From positions 1 to 14,038 of the forward strand of contig JAEDLN010000036.1 in NCBI GenBank assembly GCA_016295275.1: a stretch of 14,038 nt of DNA. Direction: 5' to 3'. Made by a program: the position numbers and the translations under genes. This document shows, piece after piece, positions 7,099 to 14,008 of this stretch. Under the pieces are notes generated by a model that did no database searches, was not told the DNA's origin, and saw nothing but the letters and a program-made list of their open reading frames with translations. Positions within the stretch are counted from its first letter, which is position 1. Each line of letters opens with the position of its first letter. This DNA is from Kiritimatiellia bacterium (GTDB taxonomy: Bacteria > Verrucomicrobiota > Kiritimatiellia > RFP12 > UBA3636).

Positions 7099-8424
7099 CT
7101 ACGTCAGAACCTGCCCCGCTTCGACCGAAATCGGCTCGCTGGCTGCATTGAAAATCCAGTCTGCATCCAAAACATGCAAGAACGCACGGATAAATTCCGT
7201 TATCGTCGGATATTGCTCGTCCTCCGTCGGTGCCGTCGCACGCGCCAATACGGCCGCCAAATCCGGCTGAAGCGCCGTAAAGCTCGGGCGAATATCTCCC
7301 AGCAGCTGCTCCGCCGTCGTTCCCGGCGGATATGGGAAATACCCCGTCAACATCAAATAGGTCAAAATGCCCAGCGCATACTGGTCCGCACCCGGCCCGA
7401 CAATGTCGCCGCGCTTCTGGGCCGGACTCATGTACTCTGGCGTCCCGATGATGTAGCCACCCTCCTCCGAAGCGGCATTGTTCAGCGTCGCACTGCCCCA
7501 ATCGATGATCTTCAGTTCACCCGCATCCGTCAGGAAAATGTTCTCCGGCTTGATGTCCTTGTGAATGATGTTGTGGCTGTGCGCATACTCCAACGCCGAG
7601 GCGCATTGCACCAAAACCCGGCAGACCATCATCGCGGAGAAGCTCCCGTACTCGCCCAGCAGCGAACGAAGGGAACGGCCATTCACCTGCTCCATGACGA
7701 CATAATAGCAGCCATTGTAGACATTGAAGGAATAGAGTCGCAAAATGAACCGATGCGAAAGCTGCATCGTAATCCGGGCCTCATCCTTGAACGCCCGGAG
7801 AACGTCTTCGCCTTTGATCAGCTCCGGATTGATGAGCTTGATCGCAACCTCCATGTCCAAAAAGCGGTCGCGAGCCTTGAAAACGGTACCCGTTCCGCCG
7901 GAGCCAAGCACATCCTGCAACTCGTAAAGGTTCGGATCGGGTCCGCGCAAACCGTTACTCGGAGCAGACTCCTCATCCAAACGCCTGGTCGCCATTGCCT
8001 GCAACTGCTTCGGAGTCTCTCTCTTGACGCCCGCAGAGGTCGAGGAATCACGCCGCCACGCCTCCAACAACTCGTTGGTCTGCTTGCGGATATTGATCGG
8101 AACCAATGGCTTGGAAGCAAAACAGCCCGGAAGCCCCAGCAAATCCATCGTCTTGCGAACCATCGGCTCTTGTACCTTCGCCGCCGTCATCATCAACCGG
8201 ATCGCCGGCGATGCAACCCGCGCAATCTGGCAAATCTTCTGCAAATCTTCCTTCGGAATCGAATAATCCAGAACGAGCAACGCCAAAACCATCGTCGAAG
8301 CGGCATGGACCGCCATCGAAGTGTTCGAGACGTGAATGACAATGCGGTCGCTTCCCTCCAGACACTTGCGCATCGGAGAAACCGCTTGCGTGTCGTACAG
8401 CAGAATCGTCGCAGGAGAACTCAT
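7099..8424 (-). CDS. Receiver-domain/Ser-Thr protein kinase fusion (Hanks type)
   Basis: The 441-residue soluble protein starts with a CheY-like receiver (about 5-122): Asp11 in the acidic pocket, phospho-acceptor Asp53 in LVLDYS, Thr80 and Lys105. A linker (about 123-165) leads to a Hanks kinase domain (167-415). Its P-loop is GSGGTG (174-179). Catalytic residues are Lys196 in VAIK, Glu215, Asp290, Asn295 and Asp308, so it should be active. Departures from the family norm are HKD for HRD (288-290), DWG for DFG (308-310), MSPAQ where MSPEQ is usual (Ala335), and EQYPT where DRYPS/T is usual (Gln404). It has no transmembrane or PASTA segment. The start at 8424 is chosen because GGAGGAG lies 8 nt upstream, the receiver begins there, and ATG overlaps the coaC stop as ATGA. 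Translational coupling is therefore likely. Its targets and the kinase feeding Asp53 are unknown. Confidence 0.92.
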   Translation of the reverse strand: MSSPATILLYDTQAVSPMRKCLEGSDRIVIHVSNTSMAVHAASTMVLALLVLDYSIPKEDLQKICQIARVASPAIRLMMTAAKVQEPMVRKTMDLLGLPGCFASKPLVPINIRKQTNELLEAWRRDSSTSAGVKRETPKQLQAMATRRLDEESAPSNGLRGPDPNLYELQDVLGSGGTGTVFKARDRFLDMEVAIKLINPELIKGEDVLRAFKDEARITMQLSHRFILRLYSFNVYNGCYYVVMEQVNGRSLRSLLGEYGSFSAMMVCRVLVQCASALEYAHSHNIIHKDIKPENIFLTDAGELKIIDWGSATLNNAASEEGGYIIGTPEYMSPAQKRGDIVGPGADQYALGILTYLMLTGYFPYPPGTTAEQLLGDIRPSFTALQPDLAAVLARATAPTEDEQYPTITEFIRAFLHVLDADWIFNAASEPISVEAGQVLT

Positions 8425-8984
8425 AGCATCATCTCCTCCATCGCCGCAAATACAACCGCAGGCTCGGGCATCCGCCCCTTCCCCTCCGTCGCACAGGCCA
8501 ATTCGCCGCTGTCCGTCTCCATGACACGGATGCCGCGCGACCGCAAAAGCGCAATGTTCGACTCGGTCGCGGGATTCTCCAACATGCCGACATTCATCGC
8601 AGGCGCAATCAATTTCGGTTTGCGGCATGCCAAGGCCAGACTCGAAAGCAAATCATCCGCAAGCCCATGCGCCATTTTCGCAATCACATTCGCCGTGCAG
8701 GGCGCAATCACAAACAAATCGCACCAATCCGCAAGCGAAATATGCTCCGGCCGCCAACTGCCGCGTCGGTCAAACAAATCCGATTCCACCGGATAGCGCG
8801 ACAACGTCTGGAACGTCAACGGCCCCACAAACTCACATGCCGATTTGGTCATCACAACGCGAACCTCCGCCCCCGCTTTGATCGACAGTCGCGTCAACTC
8901 GCAGGCCTTGTAGGCCGCAATCGATCCTGTAACGCCAAGAACGATGTGCTTGCCGGCAAGAGGTGAATTCGGCAAAGGGGTCAT
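8421..8984 (-). CDS. coaC: Phosphopantothenoylcysteine decarboxylase (stand-alone CoaC)
   Basis: This FMN enzyme decarboxylates 4'-phosphopantothenoylcysteine to 4'-phosphopantetheine in coenzyme A synthesis. The 187 residues begin with the flavoprotein signature IVLGVTGSIAAYKA (about 14-27). They carry the catalytic His81 in EHISLAD, the substrate-binding APAMN (127-131), and the active-site Cys154 ahead of the GKGRMPEP segment. Most bacteria have CoaC fused to the ligase CoaB (about 400 residues). Here the protein stops at the end of the decarboxylase domain and no CoaB lies in the window. The stop is intact and overlaps the next start, so this looks native rather than a truncation. No Shine-Dalgarno is visible before the start. 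A related flavoprotein such as a UbiX-like or peptide-cysteine decarboxylase is less likely, given PAMN and the gmk/priA neighbours. Confidence 0.9.
   Translation of the reverse strand: MTPLPNSPLAGKHIVLGVTGSIAAYKACELTRLSIKAGAEVRVVMTKSACEFVGPLTFQTLSRYPVESDLFDRRGSWRPEHISLADWCDLFVIAPCTANVIAKMAHGLADDLLSSLALACRKPKLIAPAMNVGMLENPATESNIALLRSRGIRVMETDSGELACATEGKGRMPEPAVVFAAMEEMML
8433..8439 (-). promoter_or_regulatory. Strong ribosome binding site deciding the kinase start
   Basis: GGAGGAG on the minus strand sits 8 nt before the ATG at 8424, inside the last codons of coaC. It rules out the longer in-frame start at 8628, which would overlap coaC by about 200 bp and add residues unrelated to a receiver domain. 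Confidence 0.8.
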
Positions 8985-9017
8985 ATCAATAAATCGTGTG
9001 GAAATGAATCAAGTCTG

Positions 9018-9044
9018 AAAAAGAAAAAGCGCCGAAAACCCGGC
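9018..9044 (-). terminator. Possible attenuator between gmk and coaC
   Basis: On the minus strand GCCG (9044-9041) and CGGC (9034-9031) can pair across GGTTTT, followed after GC by TTTTTCTTTTT. It sits 15 bp past the gmk stop, in the 74-bp gap before coaC. The stem is short, so partial termination that lowers downstream expression is more likely than a full stop. Confidence 0.4.
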
Positions 9045-9058
9045 CGCAAAACAGTCGA

Positions 9059-9664
9059 TTACCCGTTTGTCTTGCGCAATACCAACTCGCGAAGCTCCGC
9101 GTACGCACGATCCAAATCGTCATTGACGACAATAGCGGAAAACTCCCCGCGTCGCGCCCGCTCCCCCTGCGCATTGGCCAGACGCTTCTCGATGACCTCC
9201 GGACGATCCTCCGCACGCTTGATCAGACGGGCGCGCAGCTCCTCCAAATCCGGAATATCAATGAAAACATCGTAAAACGCCTGCTTCAAAAGCGAGCCTT
9301 CCGGCTCCTTCGAAACGATCTCACGAACCTGGGCCGCTCCCGCAACATCGATATCAAGCAAAATCGAACACCCTTTCCGCATCGGTTCCTCGACCGCCGA
9401 GCGCAAGGTTCCATATTGATGCCCATGGACAACCGCATGCTCCAAAAACATCCCCGCCGCTACCTTTTCGTTGAAAGCTTCATCCGTTAGAAAATGATAG
9501 GCAACCCCATCCACCTCTTGCCCGCGCGGCGCACGGGTCGTGCAAGAAACGGAATAGACAAACGCCGGAAACTCCGCGCGGAGCATCCGAATCAAGGTGG
9601 ATTTTCCAGCTCCGGAAGGCGCCGTCAATACCAAAAAAATCGGTGAAATCAAATCTTCAGACAT
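9059..9664 (-). CDS. gmk: Guanylate kinase
   Basis: Guanylate kinase transfers phosphate from ATP to GMP or dGMP, giving GDP or dGDP in the cytoplasm. The 201 residues have the usual family length. The P-loop is APSGAGKST (15-23; usually GPSGAGKST). The GMP-binding segment follows (VSCTTRAPRGQEVDGVAYHF, about 39-58), then VHGHQYGT and the LDIDVAGAAQVR strand (Walker B equivalent). The lid arginines lie in the RLIKRAEDRPEVIEKRL helix. The start is chosen because the P-loop sits at the expected distance. No Shine-Dalgarno precedes it, and it is the first gene of its operon. In many bacteria gmk is followed by rpoZ and then coaBC-priA. Here the 74-bp gap after gmk has no room for rpoZ. Confidence 0.97.
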   Translation of the reverse strand: MSEDLISPIFLVLTAPSGAGKSTLIRMLRAEFPAFVYSVSCTTRAPRGQEVDGVAYHFLTDEAFNEKVAAGMFLEHAVVHGHQYGTLRSAVEEPMRKGCSILLDIDVAGAAQVREIVSKEPEGSLLKQAFYDVFIDIPDLEELRARLIKRAEDRPEVIEKRLANAQGERARRGEFSAIVVNDDLDRAYAELRELVLRKTNG

Positions 9665-9780
9665 GGCAGAAATACGGAAATCGTATCAGGGAAGCCTATC
9701 AAAACATCCCGCAATCCGCAAGAAACCCAAAAACCAGACCGATTCCTGCCCTTTTTTGATGAATCTCATCGCCACACGTC
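9665..9780. other. Upstream region of gmk
   Basis: This 116-bp AT-richer stretch lies between the repeat array and gmk and must hold the operon promoter if that is not inside the array. TTGATA and TACGAT are present on the minus strand, but only 11 bp apart, so I make no promoter call. Confidence 0.4.
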
Positions 9781-10110
9781 TCCCATTGCATACCCCTCGC
9801 CGCGTCCCGCGCCCGTGCCCCGCGCCCGTCACCGTGCTCCACGCCCGTGCCTCGGTGCGCCATACTCCCCCGCGTGCTCCACGCCCGTGTCCCGTGGCGG
9901 TTGGGCGCGATGTCCCCATCGCGCCGCCGCGCCAGCGGCGCGGTGCGCGACTTTGCATCCCGCGCACCATGCACACCCCGTCGCCCGCGCCGTCGGGGCC
10001 CCTGGCTCGCGCCGCCGCGCCATACGCCCGTGGAGGCTCCCCACCGCGGTGCGCGGCTTTGCATCCCGCGTACCATGCGCACCCCGTCGGCCTCCCGCGC
10101 CTTTGCCGCC
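9781..10110. repeat. GC-rich repeat array, left part
   Basis: This part has no CCATTACAC head and is built of other modules. GTGCTCCACGCCCGTG occurs at 9834-9849 and 9874-9889 (40 bp apart). A 43-bp direct repeat, 40 of 43 identical, occurs at 9941-9983 and 10047-10089. A GTGGAGGCTCCCCAC hairpin (10030-10044) is a one-base variant of the one in the right part. Two back-to-back perfect hairpins lie at 9904-9925 and 9927-9943. All frames stay open for long stretches because of the base composition. I see no codon bias or protein family, so I call it noncoding. Confidence 0.85.
9904..9925 (-). repeat. Perfect hairpin, inverted copy
   Basis: Arms GGCGCGATG (9904-9912) and CATCGCGCC (9917-9925) are perfectly complementary around TCCC. 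Because the loop reads TCCC rather than GGGA, this copy is the reverse complement of those at 10141 and 10555. A second perfect hairpin (CCGCGCC-AGC-GGCGCGG, 9927-9943) follows after 1 bp. Confidence 0.85.
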
Positions 10111-10140
10111 CTCACCATTACACACGCGCATTACCCGGGC

Positions 10141-10162
10141 GGCGCGATGGGGACATCGCGCC
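10141..10162 (+). repeat. Perfect hairpin, forward copy 1
   Basis: Arms GGCGCGATG (10141-10149) and CATCGCGCC (10154-10162) flank a GGGA loop. The hairpin joins the divergent head at 10115 to the type-A module at 10169 and ends in CCTACCG, the shared module junction. Confidence 0.85.
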
Positions 10163-10284
10163 CTACCGCCATTACACCCGCGACAATCGCACGCTATGCC
10201 CGCGCCCCGTGCCGCGACCCGTTGCGCGATTCTCCATTACACCCACACATTTCCCGCGCTGCATTGCCCGTGGGGGCTCCCCAC

Positions 10285-10312
10285 CCCGGGCGGCGCGATG
10301 TCGGCCGCCGGG
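10285..10312 (+). repeat. Hairpin of type-B module, copy 1
   Basis: CCCGGGCGGC (10285-10294) pairs with GCCGCCGGG (10304-10312), one G bulged, across a 9-nt loop. It follows the GTGGGGGCTCCCCAC hairpin (10270-10284) directly, giving two stacked stems. The same pair recurs at 10437-10451 and 10452-10479. Confidence 0.8.
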
Positions 10313-10436
10313 CCTCCCGGCTCGTGCCCTACCGTCATTACACTCGCGACAATCGCACGATATGCCCGCGCCCCTTCGCGGTGCCCCGTCGCACGATCCT
10401 CCATTACACCCGCGCAATTCCCGCGCTGCATTGCCC

Positions 10437-10479
10437 GTGGGGGCTCCCCACCCCGGGCGGCGCGATGTCGGCCGCCGGG
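10437..10479 (+). repeat. Hairpin pair of type-B module, copy 2
   Basis: GTGGGGGCTCCCCAC (10437-10451; 6-bp arms, GCT loop) is followed directly by CCCGGGCGGC/GCCGCCGGG (10452-10461, 10471-10479). It is identical in sequence and spacing to 10270-10312. Confidence 0.8.
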
Positions 10480-10554
10480 CCTCCCGGCTCGCGCCCTACC
10501 GCCATTACACCCACACATTTCCCGCGCTGCATTGCCCGCGCCCCCACCCCGGGC

Positions 10555-10576
10555 GGCGCGATGGGGACATCGCGCC
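10555..10576 (+). repeat. Perfect hairpin, forward copy 2
   Basis: Identical to 10141-10162: arms GGCGCGATG and CATCGCGCC around GGGA. Here it replaces the hairpin normally carried by a type-B module, so the module starting at 10502 is 81 bp long instead of 101. Confidence 0.85.
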
Positions 10577-10676
10577 CTACCGCCATTACACCCGCGACAA
10601 TCGCACGCTATGCCCACGCCCGCGCCCCGTTGCCGTGCGCACATGCCGCGTCCCGTTGCCGTGTCCTCGGGCACAA

Positions 10677-10979
10677 TGACCATTCCAATTCTCGGTTTTG
10701 CCTAAAAGTGAGAAAACGACTTGGCTTCTCCATCACCTTTGTTTGCGGCATCGCCGCGCATGGCAACCACGCAAAAAAAACCTTCCGCTGTCCGATTCTT
10801 TCGCTAAACGTCATCATCATCTGCCCAAATCCGAAACATAGGAACCGCGCAGCGAAACAGAGCCAGGATGGCGTTTCCTTTGTGAGAAGCTTCTGCGAAA
10901 ACCCGCCCTTTTTCCCCCCGCTTTATTGGAAGGTGCCGTTGGTTCGTCCGGTTGTCGAATGCGCATGACGAATGTAGAC
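10677..10979. other. Noncoding spacer between the repeat array and ilvD terminator
   Basis: No gene, RNA or repeat is recognised. Composition returns to the genomic norm directly after the array. Open frames crossing it (plus strand to 10968, minus strand 10820 to 10608) lack family features and look spurious. Confidence 0.5.
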
Positions 10980-11024
10980 AAAGAAACCGCCGCGCGAGGA
11001 ACCCTTCGCACGGCGGCTTTCTTT
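10980..11024 (-). terminator. Strong terminator of the ppiB-deaminase-ilvD operon
   Basis: CCGCCG (10987-10992) pairs with CGGCGG (11011-11016), and GCGA (10994-10997) with TCGC (11006-11009). Outer AAAGAAA (10980-10986) pairs with TTTCTTT (11018-11024). On the minus strand the stem is followed by TTTCTTTG. It lies 42 bp past the ilvD stop. The A/T-rich outer arms make it potentially bidirectional. Confidence 0.88.
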
Positions 11025-11066
11025 CATTGGAAGCGCAGATCAGACCTCCAATGCTGCGGATGACTC

Positions 11067-12740
<1,674 letters not shown>

Positions 12741-12744
12741 GAAT

Positions 12745-12749
12745 CCTCA
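12745..12749 (-). promoter_or_regulatory. Ribosome binding site of ilvD
   Basis: TGAGG on the minus strand ends 4 nt before the ATG at 12740 and supports that start. The 59-bp gap to the deaminase stop shows no convincing hairpin, so ilvD is probably co-transcribed with the upstream genes. Confidence 0.6.
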
Positions 12750-12799
12750 ACGTGATGTATCTGTGAAAAAATGCCAATGTGGAATGGAAAACGGAAAAA

Positions 12800-13369
12800 C
12801 TACGGCTTCAAAGGCTGACGAACGAGAACCGGACGACGGTAGCCGTGCAGTTTGCGCAATACCACGTCCGCCTCGGCAAGAATGGCACGCGTTTGCTCGG
12901 TGACGGAATACTCCTCGTCGTAAACAACCTCGCGAATGCCGGCATTGATGATCATCTTGGAGCACATCAGACACGGAGAAAGCGTTACGTAGATGGTCGC
13001 ACCTTTCGTACTGATGCCATGGTACGCCGCTTGCGTGATGGAGTTCTCTTCCGCATGGGAACAAATGCACTCCCCCAAACCGCTACCGCTCGGAACATCC
13101 GAATGACAACGCGCACAACCGCCATCGCAACAATTCCGCACACCGCGGGGTGTCCCGTTGTATCCCGTCGAAATAATCCGGCGATCCTTTACGATCACGG
13201 CGGCAACATTGCGCCGGCAACAATTGCTACGGGACTTTACGACATGCGCAATGTCCATGAAGTAGGTGTCCCAATCCGGACGCCCTCCCTCCGGATGCGA
13301 ACCGGGATGGTTCGATCCGTGACACGAACAATCGCAGCCACCTTCGTTTTGCTCGCTCATCGTCGCCAT
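12800..13369 (-). CDS. dCMP deaminase-like protein (ComEB/dCMP deaminase family)
   Basis: The likely reaction is zinc-dependent deamination of dCMP to dUMP for dTMP synthesis. The 189 residues contain WDTYFMDIAHVVKSRS (33-48), VAAVIVKDRRIISTGYNGTPRG (55-76), the zinc and proton-transfer motif HAE (105-107) and PCLMC (132-136), followed by KMIINAGIREVVY. All are hallmarks of this family. Additional cysteines (80, 81, 85, 88, 101, 103) could form the second zinc site known in some dCMP deaminases. The first 30 residues are unusual: Cys/His/Gly-rich (CDCSCH at 12-17) and absent from typical members. I chose the ATG at 13369, 7 bp after the ppiB stop, with AGAG at a fitting distance; the ATG at 13360 is an alternative. 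A longer frame from 13477 would overlap ppiB and is rejected. Another nucleotide deaminase specificity is possible. Confidence 0.88.
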   Translation of the reverse strand: MATMSEQNEGGCDCSCHGSNHPGSHPEGGRPDWDTYFMDIAHVVKSRSNCCRRNVAAVIVKDRRIISTGYNGTPRGVRNCCDGGCARCHSDVPSGSGLGECICSHAEENSITQAAYHGISTKGATIYVTLSPCLMCSKMIINAGIREVVYDEEYSVTEQTRAILAEADVVLRKLHGYRRPVLVRQPLKP

Positions 13370-13376
13370 CGGAACT

Positions 13377-13877
13377 CTACACGCGCTTGATGGAGATAAT
13401 GACGACCGGCTCGATCGGAACATCGCCGTAATACCCGACGTTTCCGGTCCGGACTTCCGCAATCGCATCCAAAACATCGAGCCCGTCGGTTACTTTTCCG
13501 AAAACGCAGTAACCATACCCTTGCACGGTCGATGAGGTGTAATTGAGAAAGTCATTGTCACGATGGTTGATGAAAAACTGGCAAGTTGCCGAATCGACAA
13601 CCTGCGTGCGAGCCATCGCCAGAGTGCCGCGATCGTTCCTGAGTCCGTTCTTCGCCTCGTTCCGAATCGGTGCCAGTGTGCTCTTCTGGTTCATGTCAGG
13701 CGTAAATCCGCCGCCTTGAATCATAAAGTTCTTGATGACACGATGAAAAATCGTTCCATCATAATGCTTGCCGTCAACATACTTCAGGAAGTTTTCAACC
13801 GTAACCGGAGCCTTGTCTTCGTACAACTCGGCCGTCATGGTTCCTTTGGATGTCTCAATTTTAATCAATGTGCTCAT
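13377..13877 (-). CDS. ppiB: Cyclophilin-type peptidyl-prolyl cis-trans isomerase
   Basis: It catalyses cis-trans isomerisation of Xaa-Pro bonds during protein folding. The 166 residues lack a signal peptide, so it is cytoplasmic, like E. coli PpiB. Conserved active-site segments are FHRVIKNFMIQGGGF (44-58, catalytic Arg46), RGTLAMART (83-91), ATCQFFIN (97-104) and FLNY (110-113). The Leu111 there replaces the tryptophan of human cyclophilin A, as in E. coli PpiB, which lowers cyclosporin affinity in the family. It is the first gene of its operon, behind a clear promoter, with only a weak GGGA 8 nt before the ATG. The next gene starts 7 bp after its stop. Confidence 0.96.
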   Translation of the reverse strand: MSTLIKIETSKGTMTAELYEDKAPVTVENFLKYVDGKHYDGTIFHRVIKNFMIQGGGFTPDMNQKSTLAPIRNEAKNGLRNDRGTLAMARTQVVDSATCQFFINHRDNDFLNYTSSTVQGYGYCVFGKVTDGLDVLDAIAEVRTGNVGYYGDVPIEPVVIISIKRV

Positions 13878-13943
13878 AAGAACGTTCCCGTGAAATGAAA
13901 TCGATGCCGTCTCAAAATGGAAAACACCGGAATTATTTGCAAA

Positions 13944-13972
13944 ATACTAGTTTTTCCGCGTTTCCATGTCAA
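13944..13972 (-). promoter_or_regulatory. Sigma70-type promoter of the ppiB operon
   Basis: On the minus strand a perfect -35 TTGACA (13972-13967) is followed after exactly 17 bp by -10 TAGTAT (13949-13944; four of six consensus bases). The -10 lies 66 bp upstream of the ppiB ATG, leaving a leader of about 60 nt. This is the best promoter in the window. Confidence 0.75.
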
Positions 13973-14008
13973 CTGAACAAGCCGCTTATCAGCACGAAAG
14001 TTGCAGAA

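Larger units (their letters stand above)
10115..10640 (+). repeat. CATTACAC modular repeat array, right part
   Basis: Seven heads of CCATTACAC type (CATTACAC is invariant) start at 10115, 10169, 10234, 10335, 10401, 10502 and 10583. Type-A modules (10169, 10335, 10583) continue with CGCGACAATCGCACG and TATGCCC. Type-B modules (10234, 10401, 10502) continue to CCCGCGCTGCATTGCCC. The copy at 10115 is divergent. A-to-A (10169, 10335), B-to-B (10234, 10401) and 10335-to-10502 distances are 166 or 167 bp, giving a higher-order tandem unit. The 101-bp B modules at 10234 and 10401 differ at four positions. Between heads sit interchangeable hairpins. The array lies between the ilvD terminator and the gmk operon. 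Confidence 0.92.

Noticed and set aside
8425..8628. Upstream start extending the kinase by 68 residues
   Set aside because: It would overlap coaC by about 200 bp, and the extra residues are out-of-frame coaC sequence. GGAGGAG and ATGA support the start at 8424.
7078..8796. 572-codon plus-strand frame opposite the kinase and coaC
   Set aside because: Arg/His-rich shadow frame over two genes with clear catalytic motifs on the minus strand.
9665..9780. Sigma70 promoter for gmk
   Set aside because: TTGATA and TACGAT elements are 11 bp apart, and TTGCGG pairs only with a poor -10, so no acceptable pair was found.
10115..10640. CRISPR array
   Set aside because: Head spacing varies (54, 65, 101, 66, 101, 81 bp), the intervening sequences are themselves repeated rather than unique, and no cas gene is present.
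9597..10968. Long overlapping open frames across the repeat array (plus strand 9597-10679, 9815-10705, 9847-10968; several on the minus strand)
   Set aside because: All frames are open at once because the DNA is very GC-rich. The translations are Pro/Arg/Ala low-complexity echoes of the DNA repeats, with no family motif or ribosome site.
13370..13477. Upstream start extending the deaminase by 36 residues
   Set aside because: It would read through the end of ppiB in another frame; the extra residues do not belong to the family.
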